DNA of 52,788 nt from Clostridia bacterium (lineage in GTDB: Bacteria > Bacillota > Clostridia > Lutisporales > Lutisporaceae), in the NCBI GenBank assembly GCA_029256325.1, contig JAQSYD010000025.1, positions 1-52,788 of the forward strand, given 5' to 3'. The position numbers and the translations under genes are program-made. Positions 16,241 to 24,121 of this stretch are shown piece by piece. Under the pieces are notes generated by a model. It was not told the origin of the DNA, searched no databases, and worked only from the letters and a program-made list of their open reading frames with translations. Position 1 is the first letter of the stretch, and each line of letters starts with the position of its first letter.

Positions 16241-16316
16241 GGGTGTGTAGCTCAGTTGGTAGAGCAATTGACTCTTAATCAATGGGTCCAGGGTTCGAAT
16301 CCCTGCACTCCCACCA
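16241..16316 (+). tRNA. tRNA-Lys(CTT) with one acceptor-stem mismatch
   Basis: Anticodon loop CTCTTAA gives CTT; D, anticodon and T arms (CAGGG-TTCGAAT-CCCTG) are normal and CCA is encoded. The acceptor GGGTGTG faces CACTCCC, leaving a T-T mismatch at pair 4-69. It has its own promoter and terminator. Confidence 0.9.
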
Positions 16317-16336
16317 TTTTTATTTTTTGAGAATAT

Positions 16337-16366
16337 AACCTTCTGCTTGTGCAGAAGGTTTTTTTA
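16337..16366 (+). terminator. Terminator of tRNA-Lys(CTT)
   Basis: AACCTTCTGC and GCAGAAGGTT form a 10-bp stem with a TTGT loop and a long T run. Confidence 0.95.
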
Positions 16367-16502
16367 TATTTAAATAAAAGTGGCATTAATGCTTCAATAT
16401 TTTTACATTTCTATTTATATTTTGCCTCTGTAGTTGTATGATGGTCTTAGAAGTAAGACATTATATAGGAAAATATATAGAGAATCTATAAGGAGTGATT
16501 TC

Positions 16503-17444
16503 ATGGAAAACCAGAAGCTCTTAGATATGAGAAACAGCTTGACAATGCTGCCGGTATTGCAGCATCGACTGCAGAAACTGGAAAAACGTATAATCGAGGC
16601 AGAGAAAGAAATGGACGTGGTACTGCAGCAGTACAATGCAGAAGCTGTGGATGTTGAACAGATGAAAAGGGACTCTCTATCCAATACACTATTGAAGCTT
16701 ATTAAGAAATACGAGGGTAAATTGGATAAAGAAACTCAAGAAATGCTTGCAGCAAAAATGGAGTATGATAAAGCTTCAGATCGGGTTATGGATTTGCATA
16801 GTGAGCGAAATGAGTTAAAAGCTAGAATTTCATCGCTGCTGGTCAATAAGCAGGAGTATGAAGCCGAATTAAGAAAAAGAGAAGATATTGTTAAAACCAG
16901 CATCACAAGCAAAGCTTATTATATATATAAAAAGCTTCAGGAGGACAGAGAAGCTTTAGGGAAGCAATTGATTGAAATAGAAGAAGCAAAAAGAGCCGCA
17001 AATTATGTGTTGAGTACAGCTCAAAGTGCACTGGAGCATCTTCAAAGTGCTGAAGGCTGGGCTACCTATGATATTTGGGCAAGAGGGGGAGTCATTAGTC
17101 ATATGGCTAAATATAGTCACATTGATGATGCACAGGCGGATTTTAACAGACTCTCTTATCAAATTAAGGATTTAAAAAAAGAACTTGCGGATATAAAGGT
17201 ATTTGAAACAGCCTATGATGTGGGAATAGATGCTACCACGAGAATGTTTGATTTTTGGTTTGATAATATATTTACAGATTTAAATGTGAGAGAAAAGATT
17301 CGTGCAGATGAACAAGAAGTCAACAAGCTAACTCATGAAATAGAAAGTATTATAGCCAAGCTGGAGGAGACTAGGATAGAAACTCTCTCTAAATTGGATT
17401 CCATTGAAAACAAAAAAAATGAACTGCTGATTAGTAATAATTGA
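16503..17444 (+). CDS. Coiled-coil protein of 313 residues, unknown function
   Basis: Long charged heptad stretches dominate: LQHRLQKLEKRIIEAEKEMDVVLQQYNAEAV, MEYDKASDRVMDLHSERNELKARI, then KEYEAELRKRE-like and IKDLKKELADIKVFE. The middle (about 175-245: AEGWATYDIWARGGVISHMAKYSHIDDAQADFN) is the part least like a coil and may be a hinge or interaction patch. It has no membrane segment and no signal peptide, so it is cytoplasmic. ATG 16503 behind AAGGAGTGATTTC is clear; the open frame upstream of it is not needed. It is alone between the tRNA-Lys and a GC-rich hairpin. The function is not recognisable; the YibE/Mnn4-like or tail-fibre readings are not supported. Confidence 0.75.
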   Translation: MENQKLLDMRNSLTMLPVLQHRLQKLEKRIIEAEKEMDVVLQQYNAEAVDVEQMKRDSLSNTLLKLIKKYEGKLDKETQEMLAAKMEYDKASDRVMDLHSERNELKARISSLLVNKQEYEAELRKREDIVKTSITSKAYYIYKKLQEDREALGKQLIEIEEAKRAANYVLSTAQSALEHLQSAEGWATYDIWARGGVISHMAKYSHIDDAQADFNRLSYQIKDLKKELADIKVFETAYDVGIDATTRMFDFWFDNIFTDLNVREKIRADEQEVNKLTHEIESIIAKLEETRIETLSKLDSIENKKNELLISNN

Positions 17445-17534
17445 TTGAGTTGTATTATGCAGATAAAGCAGACAATAGGGAGTTCACATAAACTACATAT
17501 TTAAAAAAATTGTCATAATATAGAAGAATAATAA

Positions 17535-17561
17535 TGCGGCATTCGGTTACCCGAATGCCGC
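17535..17561. other. GC-rich 11-bp hairpin without a T tract
   Basis: GCGGCATTCGG at 17535-17545 pairs with CCGAATGCCGC at 17551-17561 around a 5-base loop. The 280-base gap to the next gene holds no other strong signal; a GGGGGAGG at 17579 is not followed by a usable open frame. Confidence 0.6.
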
Positions 17562-17725
17562 AAATATCTATGAAATGAGGGGGAGGAATAAAGATTATTA
17601 GCACTTATCTTATATTTTTATTATATCCTCAATATCACAATAAATATATATAGTTTTACAACATGTTACAAAATGTTTACATCTATGATATTGCCCTTCA
17701 TTTTCATGTAATCTGTACTTAATAA

Positions 17726-18565
17726 TTAATATTTGTCACCGAACTCACCCAATAAGCTTCCTAAACCTCCTAAAACATTACCGCCAGTTCTATCCTCCGG
17801 GGAAGATTTTACGGAGTTCTTGAAAAGAGTTTTGGCTAAGCTGGTGATGTTCATACTTTGAAGGATAACCTTGCCGTTTCCTGATAAAGTAGCTAAAAAC
17901 AGCCCTTCTCCACCAAACAGCAAATTCTTTGCTACTTGACCTACACTTTTACCTACCCATTCTACATCATAAGTAATGTTCTTATCAAAGCCCACAATTG
18001 CTCCAGTGTCTACTTGAATTTTTCCGCCATAGTCTGCAGGGTTAAGCTCGATAAAATTACCGCACGCACCTATAAATACAGTACCTACATCACTGAATTT
18101 TTCCAGAATAAAGCCCTCTCCGCCGAACATGCCGGCACCTACTTTCTTAGTAAGAGCAATATCGAAATCAACCGTATTCTCAGCTGCAATGAAGCCGTCC
18201 TTTTGTACAAAAAATTCACCATACTCTTCAATATTTAAAGCCATAATCTGTCCTGGAATTGTTTGTGCAAACGTCACTAAACCGCTTTGTCCGTGCGTTA
18301 CATTAAAAACTTGAAAAGCAGCAGATTCACCTGCCAACTTTCTTTTACCTACATTGACTGCAGTGTCCATAAATTTGCCAAACATGCCGCCACTGCTCTT
18401 TTGTTCGAAATAGCCTTTCTTATCACTGACATTAAAGGAGGTTTCGAACTCGATGTTTGCTGTTTTCCATAAGAACTTACCTGATTCACTATAGACGACT
18501 TGACCTGCATTTAGCTCAACTATGAGCTGTTGCATGGCATTGCCAACAATCTTGTGTTTAATCAT
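17726..18565 (-). CDS. AIM24 family protein (DUF124)
   Basis: 279 residues on the minus strand. AIM24-type beta-prism proteins are widespread and of unknown role; a mitochondrial relative affects membrane organisation. Visible family features: the first block VGNAMQQLIVELNAGQVVYSESGKFLWKTANIEFET, repeating strand pairs with GKFMDT and GESAAFQVFNVTHGQSGLVTFAQTIPGQIMAL, a central GAGMFGGEGFILEKFSDVGTVFIGACG and a C-terminal LFGGEGLFLATLSGNGKVILQS, the paired Gly-rich strands expected in this fold. The ATG follows an A/G-rich site. It is divergent from the nucleoside kinase. Confidence 0.9.
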   Translation of the reverse strand: MIKHKIVGNAMQQLIVELNAGQVVYSESGKFLWKTANIEFETSFNVSDKKGYFEQKSSGGMFGKFMDTAVNVGKRKLAGESAAFQVFNVTHGQSGLVTFAQTIPGQIMALNIEEYGEFFVQKDGFIAAENTVDFDIALTKKVGAGMFGGEGFILEKFSDVGTVFIGACGNFIELNPADYGGKIQVDTGAIVGFDKNITYDVEWVGKSVGQVAKNLLFGGEGLFLATLSGNGKVILQSMNITSLAKTLFKNSVKSSPEDRTGGNVLGGLGSLLGEFGDKY

Positions 18566-18908
18566 TCATATCACCCTTTACTAAAAAATTTACAATAAAG
18601 TATAGATCTATTATACCAAAATATTCCTATTTTTGTAATAAAATTTTATCAATAAACCTTGATAATCAATCATTATATAAGAATAAAAAGGAGTTTAATA
18701 AAACTTGGCGAAAATAAATAGAAATTTAAATAGTAAAGTTTAGCGTAATATTTTAGTGCTCATTGCAGAAAATATTAGAATGTATTTATAGGTCTTCAAA
18801 TGCAGCGTTCTATTTAATAAAATTTCAACATTGATGAACTAGTATATTAAATATAATATTTACAGAATACAATTATATAAAACCAAAAGAAAGAATGGAG
18901 GGATATTT
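18566..18908. other. AT-rich divergent intergenic region between AIM24 gene and nucleoside kinase
   Basis: 343 bases with no gene. A minus-strand -10 candidate (TATAAT, 18610-18615) fits the AIM24 gene; no equally clear -35 is seen. AGAATGGAGG at 18893 is the kinase ribosome binding site. Nothing else stands out. Confidence 0.6.
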
Positions 18909-20579
18909 GTGCAAGAATACATAAAGGTTACTTTCCCTGACGGTTTAGAGAAAGAGTATCCCAAGGGAATAAAGCTAATAAATATCGCGAAGGATTTTCA
19001 ACATCAACATAGGTTGGAGATCTTAGGCGCAATTGTAAACAATGAATTAAAGGAGCTTTGGAAGGAGCTGTTGCAGGATAGTGAAGTGGAGTTTATTGAC
19101 AGAAGTACACCCTATGGACACAGGTTCTATTCCAGAAGTCTCGCTTTTTTATTTATTATAGCTGCTAAAGAGGTATTTAAGGGCTGCAAGGTAACAGTGG
19201 AGCATTCTCTAAGCAAAGGTTTTTACTGCGAAGTCCACAAGAACTCTGATAGCAGTATTACTTTGACCGAAGAGGATGTAAAAAAGATCGAGGAAAAAAT
19301 GCAGCAACTGGTTCGTATGGAGCTGCCTTTCGAAAAAACTAGAATGGATAATGAAGCAGCAGAAGAGTTGTTTAGGAAAACAGGTCAATATGATAAAATT
19401 GCTCTTTTGAAATATAGAGAGAAGAAGTATATGAATGTATATAGCTGTTACGGTTACTATGATTATTTTTATGGCTACATGGTTCCCTCTACAGCTTATT
19501 TGAGGACCTTTGAGCTACGATTTTACTCGCCGGGCATGATATTGAGGTTTCCAGAAAAAAGTAATCCTGAGGTTATTCCTGAGTTTGTCGAGCAGAAGAA
19601 GCTCTTTAATATATTCCGTGAGTTTGAAAAATGGGGTAGAATTTTAGAAATTGAAAATGTAAGTCATCTCAATGATGCCATTGTTGAAAATCGATTTAAA
19701 GATTTAATAAATGTAGCGGAAGCCCTTCATGAAAAGAAGATTGCGCAAATAGCTGATTTGATTGCAAACTCGCCAGAGAAAAAAAAGCTGGTTCTTATAG
19801 CGGGTCCATCTTCTTCCGGTAAAACGACTTTCGCACAGCGCCTGTCAGTGCAGTTAAAGGTGAATGGGCTAAGACCGATATCCATCTCAATAGATGATTA
19901 TTTTAAAAATCGAGAGGATACACCTCTTGATGAACATGGAGAATTCGATTTTGAAACAGTTGAAGCCATAGATATAGACACCTTCAATGAGGTAATGAGT
20001 AAATTAATTAAGGGTGAACTGGTGGAGGTTCCAACCTATAATTTTCATAAGGGCATGAGAGAATGGACTGGTAAAAAGCTTAAGATTGATGAAGATCAAA
20101 TTATTATTATTGAAGGAATCCATGGCTTGAATGAGGTGTTAACGCAGGACATTCCCAAAGAGAAGAAATTTAAGGTATATATTAGTGCATTAACACATTT
20201 AAGCATAGATAATCATAATAGAATTCCTACTTCTGACTTAAGGCTTATAAGAAGGATTGTAAGAGATTTTCAGTTCAGAGGCACTGATGCACTTTCCACG
20301 ATTAAGCGTTGGGATTCTGTAAGAAGGGGAGAAGACCGATTTATATATCCATTTCAGGAGGAAGCGGATGTTATGTTCAATTCTTCTTTGGTATATGAGC
20401 TTTGCGTCCTTAAGAAGGTAGCACTACCTCAACTTATCAAAATCAAAAATGATGTACCTGAATATATTGAAGCAAAGCGATTAGTTAAATTTTTGAATTA
20501 TTTCCTTCCTGTAGATGCGGAAGGTATACCAAACAATTCGATATTACAGGAATTTTTAGGTCAAAGCTGCTTTTTTTGA
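18909..20579 (+). CDS. Nucleoside kinase with N-terminal TGS and threonyl-tRNA-synthetase-like domains
   Basis: 556 residues. N-terminal TGS-like domain (about 1-60: VTFPDGLEKEYPKGIKLINIAKDFQ), a middle region related to the ThrRS editing and alanyl-like second domain (about 65-215; SKGFYCEVH near 100), then a phosphoribulokinase/uridine kinase domain from about 290. The Walker A GPSSSGKTTFAQRLS is near residue 299, and IEGIHGLNE with DLRLIRRIVRDFQFRG match uridine kinases. This three-part protein is a known Clostridial nucleoside kinase, probably salvaging uridine or cytidine; substrate not certain. GTG 18909 follows GGAGGGATATTT. Single gene with its own terminator. Confidence 0.9.
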   Translation: MQEYIKVTFPDGLEKEYPKGIKLINIAKDFQHQHRLEILGAIVNNELKELWKELLQDSEVEFIDRSTPYGHRFYSRSLAFLFIIAAKEVFKGCKVTVEHSLSKGFYCEVHKNSDSSITLTEEDVKKIEEKMQQLVRMELPFEKTRMDNEAAEELFRKTGQYDKIALLKYREKKYMNVYSCYGYYDYFYGYMVPSTAYLRTFELRFYSPGMILRFPEKSNPEVIPEFVEQKKLFNIFREFEKWGRILEIENVSHLNDAIVENRFKDLINVAEALHEKKIAQIADLIANSPEKKKLVLIAGPSSSGKTTFAQRLSVQLKVNGLRPISISIDDYFKNREDTPLDEHGEFDFETVEAIDIDTFNEVMSKLIKGELVEVPTYNFHKGMREWTGKKLKIDEDQIIIIEGIHGLNEVLTQDIPKEKKFKVYISALTHLSIDNHNRIPTSDLRLIRRIVRDFQFRGTDALSTIKRWDSVRRGEDRFIYPFQEEADVMFNSSLVYELCVLKKVALPQLIKIKNDVPEYIEAKRLVKFLNYFLPVDAEGIPNNSILQEFLGQSCFF

Positions 20580-20628
20580 GTGTGAAAATTTGGAGAAAGC
20601 ACCAAGGATTATTTTATAAATTAAGTGT

Positions 20629-20676
20629 AAAACAGCGCTATTCAATGCGTATTTGAGTAGATGCTGTTTTTTTTAT
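20629..20676 (+). terminator. Terminator of the nucleoside kinase gene
   Basis: AAAACAGC at 20629-20636 pairs with GCTGTTTT at 20663-20670; an inner stem (CTATTCAA with TTGAGTAG, one T-G pair) continues it. A long T run follows. Confidence 0.88.
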
Positions 20677-20800
20677 TGTATTGTATACCCATATAATCAA
20701 AAAAATAAAGTGATATAAATAGTTGGAGAAACAAAAAATAATAACGCAATTGTTTACTAATAAGCTGTTGCAAATAAATTATAATTATGGAGGAACACTT

Positions 20801-21424
20801 ATGGCGAAAAGAATTGCGTTAATCGTTTTAGCTTTTGCTTTAGCAGTAGCTGTGGTATTTACAGGCTGCACACCGGCAAGAAGACCTGTGGATCCAAGTG
20901 ACCCAAGTAACACTGGGTTGAGAACTGATTATAACAATAATACTGGTTATAGAGGTACAGACCAAGGAATGTATTATCAAAATTATCCGAACCAAGGAGA
21001 TAATTGGGGAGTTAGAGATTGGGCAAATAACTATAATACAGATATGTACAATAATAATTTGAACAATAATGTAGCAAACAGAACAAATGCAGGAACTCAA
21101 AGAGCCGATGATCTTGCAAATGTATGTGAACAGGTTCAAGGTGTTGAAGATGCAACAGTAGTTGTTACAGGAAATACTGCATATGTAGGAATAGATTTAG
21201 ATACAAATACAAACATCGCCAATGAGAGAGACATTAAGAATCAAGTAGCACAAAAAGTTAGAGCAAGCGGCAAAGATATTAATACTGTATATGTAAGCAC
21301 AGAAGTAGATTTTATGGATAGGTTGAGAAACGTAGGTACTGGCATAAGAAACGGCAGACCAGTGGATGCATTTACAACTGAATTAAATGAAATGATACAA
21401 AGAATTACTCCAACTAGATGGTAA
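20801..21424 (+). CDS. YhcN/YlaJ family sporulation lipoprotein
   Basis: 207 residues. An N-terminal lipoprotein signal (MAKRIALIVLAFALAVAVVFTGC) precedes a linker unusually rich in Asn, Tyr, Gly and Asp (about 30-115), then the conserved YhcN domain: RADDLANVCEQVQGVEDATVVVTGNTAYVGIDLD, VAQKVRASGKDINTVYVSTEVDFMDRLRNVGTGI. In Bacillus YhcN and YlaJ are inner-spore-membrane lipoproteins linked to germination, supporting a spore-former. ATG 20801 is behind GGAGG; the upstream frame opening at 20723 lacks a ribosome binding site. It is a single gene. Confidence 0.93.
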   Translation: MAKRIALIVLAFALAVAVVFTGCTPARRPVDPSDPSNTGLRTDYNNNTGYRGTDQGMYYQNYPNQGDNWGVRDWANNYNTDMYNNNLNNNVANRTNAGTQRADDLANVCEQVQGVEDATVVVTGNTAYVGIDLDTNTNIANERDIKNQVAQKVRASGKDINTVYVSTEVDFMDRLRNVGTGIRNGRPVDAFTTELNEMIQRITPTRW

Positions 21425-21432
21425 AATAACAA

Positions 21433-21459
21433 TGCCCCGCATTTGCGGGGTATTTGTTT
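21433..21459 (+). terminator. Terminator of the YhcN gene
   Basis: CCCCGC and GCGGGG make a compact 6-bp GC stem with an ATTT loop, extended by AT pairs and followed by T-rich sequence. Confidence 0.85.
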
Positions 21460-21541
21460 GTGTAATTTGATAGCGAAATTTTGATTATTCATGTATAATT
21501 TGGATATGTAAATTATTTATTTTGATTTAGGGGAGATTTGT

Positions 21542-22459
21542 GTGAAAAATGAGATCAAAGGGGCTATACTAGTTGTAATAGCGGCTTTTTTTTGGGGAAT
21601 AGCGGCTACTGCAGCAAAATTCATTATGAATAATAATGTAAATCCATTTCAATTGGTAAATATGAGATTGAATCTTGCTTTTGTATATTTATTTTTAATT
21701 CTTCTGATATTTGACAGAAAAAAACTTAAAATTACCAAGCATGATGCTAAATACCTTGCTATACTTGGACTGGTAGGAATCGTCGGAGTTCAGACGACAT
21801 ACTATTTTACTGTAGCTACGTTGAATGTTGGTATGGCAATATTTTTACAATATTTAGCACCAGCTATGATCGTAATATATAGTGTTGTGTTTTTGAAGGA
21901 GAAGTTATCTTTAACGATTCTTATTTCACTTGGCGTTTCTCTTGTAGGAAGTGTATGTATTATATTAGGAAGAGATACAACAGCAGCAAGTAACTTAAAC
22001 ATCATTGGACTGATAACCGGTTTGGTATCTGCTTTTTTCTTGAGCTTTTATACAATTTACGGGAAGAAATGCACAGCAAGGGTGAATGCATGGGCAGTAC
22101 TGCTTTACGCTGTAGGCTTTGGAGCCCTGGCTTATTGGTTTGTATCACCGCCATGGATACTCTGGAAAGACGTAACCATCATGGAGTTTGCATATGCATC
22201 ATACCTGTCCATATTTGCCACAATTATACCCTTTGGTTTATACTTTAGCGGCTTGCGATTTTTAACACCCTCTTCTACCGGTATAATAGCTATGCTGGAG
22301 CCTGTTATTGCATCCATATCCGCATATCTTTTATTAAATGAAAAAATGACCTTTGTGCAAATATTGGGAGGATTATTGATTATAACAGCTGTAATCATCA
22401 TAAACATATATTATGTGAAAAGAGATACTTCTAATAATGAGCAGCAAAGCTGCGAATAA
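21542..22459 (+). CDS. EamA/DMT-family transporter (second copy)
   Basis: 305 residues, about ten membrane segments in two EamA repeats. The first segment reads AILVVIAAFFWGIAATAAKFIM, repeat one ends NVGMAIFLQYLAPAMIVIYSVVFLKEKLS, and repeat two ends STGIIAMLEPVIASISAYLLLNEKMTFVQILGGLLII. The pattern FLQYLAP and LEP-ISA is the usual DMT signature. Substrate unknown; it is only distantly like the copy at 12965. GTG 21542 follows GGGGAGATTT. A DUF2500 gene starts 15 bases after the stop, suggesting one transcript. Confidence 0.93.
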   Translation: MKNEIKGAILVVIAAFFWGIAATAAKFIMNNNVNPFQLVNMRLNLAFVYLFLILLIFDRKKLKITKHDAKYLAILGLVGIVGVQTTYYFTVATLNVGMAIFLQYLAPAMIVIYSVVFLKEKLSLTILISLGVSLVGSVCIILGRDTTAASNLNIIGLITGLVSAFFLSFYTIYGKKCTARVNAWAVLLYAVGFGALAYWFVSPPWILWKDVTIMEFAYASYLSIFATIIPFGLYFSGLRFLTPSSTGIIAMLEPVIASISAYLLLNEKMTFVQILGGLLIITAVIIINIYYVKRDTSNNEQQSCE

Positions 22460-22474
22460 TAAGGGGGAATGAAA

Positions 22475-22843
22475 ATGGGATTTAATCCTGCTAGTGATTT
22501 TATGTTCAACAGCATACCCATATTTGTTGGGCTCATTTTTGTTATCGTCATAGGAATTTTTATTTTTACAATAGGAAAAGGTATATCTGAATATGCTTCA
22601 AATAAGTCAAAAGCAGTAGAAACAAAACCGGCAAGAGTAATTGGCAAAAGACCTCACACTTGGGGCGGCACAGGAAATACTTCAGCACACACCAGTTATT
22701 ATATGACCTTCGAATTGGAGAATGGAGAGCGCTTGGAAATGCCGGTAAAAAGTAATTTCTATGGGATGCATGTTGAAGGTGATGTTGGAATGCTTACATA
22801 TCAAGGTACTCAAATGATAGGTTTCGAAAGAGAAACAGTATAA
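22475..22843 (+). CDS. DUF2500 family membrane protein
   Basis: 122 residues: one membrane segment (about 13-36, IPIFVGLIFVIVIGIFIFTIG), then a cytoplasmic or extracytoplasmic beta domain with the family signature ARVIGKRPHTWGG ... YYMTFELENGERLEMPVKSNFYGMHVEGDVGMLTYQGTQMIGFER. The role of DUF2500 is unknown. ATG 22475 has AAGGGGG seven bases upstream; the ATG six bases earlier would be too close. It sits between an EamA transporter and an RlmM-like methyltransferase with short gaps, probably one operon. Confidence 0.86.
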   Translation: MGFNPASDFMFNSIPIFVGLIFVIVIGIFIFTIGKGISEYASNKSKAVETKPARVIGKRPHTWGGTGNTSAHTSYYMTFELENGERLEMPVKSNFYGMHVEGDVGMLTYQGTQMIGFERETV

Positions 22844-22861
22844 CAAAGGATGGAGATATAG

Positions 22862-23884
22862 ATGACAGAAAACTTTTTTTCAATCACAGCAAATGTAAAT
22901 TATATAAATCAGGCATTGGAGGAAGCGAGGGAAGTCGATAAAGCGCTTAAAATAGTGCAAAATTATGGTAATGGTATACTTTTATCAGCTACATCCATGA
23001 CTAAAGAAGAATTTAATACAGCTTTAGTACATAAAAAGCCTGTATTTATCAGGCACATATCTGCCTTTGACGCAATTGGAGAAATCAATAACAATATGAC
23101 GACACAAGATGTAGCGAACATGGTGATGAGCTACATCAGCAATATTGAAAAGGATAGCAAAATAGCAGTGCAAATCAGAAAAGCAAGGGGAGAATATTAC
23201 TTTAATCCAATCGATCTTAAAGGGGAAATCGATAAAATTCTGGTTGAATTGGGTGCGGAAGCAGAAATAAAGGAGCCTGACTATATCATATCCATATTAC
23301 TTGATGAAGCAAACTGTTATATAGGTATGAGTCCAAGCGAACTCAATCTTTCATCTTGGTCCGGCGGTATGGTTCATTATAAGAAGGAGGATGCTGATAT
23401 CTCTAGGGCTAAATATAAGCTGATGGAGGCATTAGACACCTTTGAATTGAATTTATCCGACATACGTAGTGCCTTGGATCTGGGAGCAGCTCCAGGGGGC
23501 TGGACCTCTGTGCTTTTAGAAAAGAAAATTGCAGTGACTGCCGTGGACACTGGCGACATGGATATAAGATTGAATAAGTATCAAAATTATACCAATATAA
23601 AAGCGAATGCCTCAGAAATTGAACTGCCGGAGCAGAGCTTTGATTTGTTAACCTCCGATGTCAGCTGGAATGCCAAGAATACCGCAGTATTGGTGAACAG
23701 GGCATCTAAGTTCCTTAGGGATGGCGGCTATGCAATCGTCACAGTGAAGCTTATGGGTGATAAAGTGAGACGTACCATCAGAGAGGTTAAGGAAATATAT
23801 CAAGAGATTTTTGATGTGATGGCAACGAAACAACTATTTCATAATAGAGATGAGATTACACTGCTTTTAAGGAAAAGAAAGTAA
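22862..23884 (+). CDS. FtsJ/RlmM-like SAM-dependent methyltransferase
   Basis: 340 residues. The C-terminal half carries the RrmJ/FtsJ fold: SAM-binding DLGAAPGGWTSVLLEKK near residue 206, AVDTGDMD, LLTSDVSWNAKN and GGYAIVTVKLMGDK (the catalytic Lys of the K-D-K-E set). The N-terminal half (about 1-195) has alternating strands and may be the THUMP-like RNA-binding part seen in RlmM, which 2'-O-methylates 23S rRNA. That specific target is inference. It follows the DUF2500 gene after 18 bases and ends with a terminator. Confidence 0.85.
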   Translation: MTENFFSITANVNYINQALEEAREVDKALKIVQNYGNGILLSATSMTKEEFNTALVHKKPVFIRHISAFDAIGEINNNMTTQDVANMVMSYISNIEKDSKIAVQIRKARGEYYFNPIDLKGEIDKILVELGAEAEIKEPDYIISILLDEANCYIGMSPSELNLSSWSGGMVHYKKEDADISRAKYKLMEALDTFELNLSDIRSALDLGAAPGGWTSVLLEKKIAVTAVDTGDMDIRLNKYQNYTNIKANASEIELPEQSFDLLTSDVSWNAKNTAVLVNRASKFLRDGGYAIVTVKLMGDKVRRTIREVKEIYQEIFDVMATKQLFHNRDEITLLLRKRK

Positions 23885-23898
23885 ATACTAAGTCTGCT

Positions 23899-23933
23899 AT
23901 AAAGCGCATATTCATATGTGCTTTATTTTTTTG
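23899..23933 (+). terminator. Terminator of the EamA-DUF2500-methyltransferase operon
   Basis: ATAAAGCGCATA pairs with TATGTGCTTTAT (one G-T pair) around a TTCA loop, followed by a T run. Confidence 0.9.
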
Positions 23934-24121
23934 CTAAATAAAAAACGTTTTCGTGAATGTTATGAAGCAAGGTAAGGTACGGTTACATAAGATTGATGTC
24001 AAAATAACGAGAAATTTGTAGATATATAGGTTTTTTTGTCTTCCTAAATTTTTGTGGATATGCTAAGATATTAATAAATTCTGAATATTACATATATTTG
24101 ATTCGATAGGAGGACGGAATT

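Noticed and set aside
17565-17660. Short open frame after GGGGGAGG
   Set aside because: No ATG, GTG or TTG lies at proper distance and only about 20 codons would follow.
24000-24121. Flagellar sigma-28 promoter upstream of the MCP gene
   Set aside because: A TAAA and a distant CTAAGAT-like box can be seen, but the match is too poor to claim.
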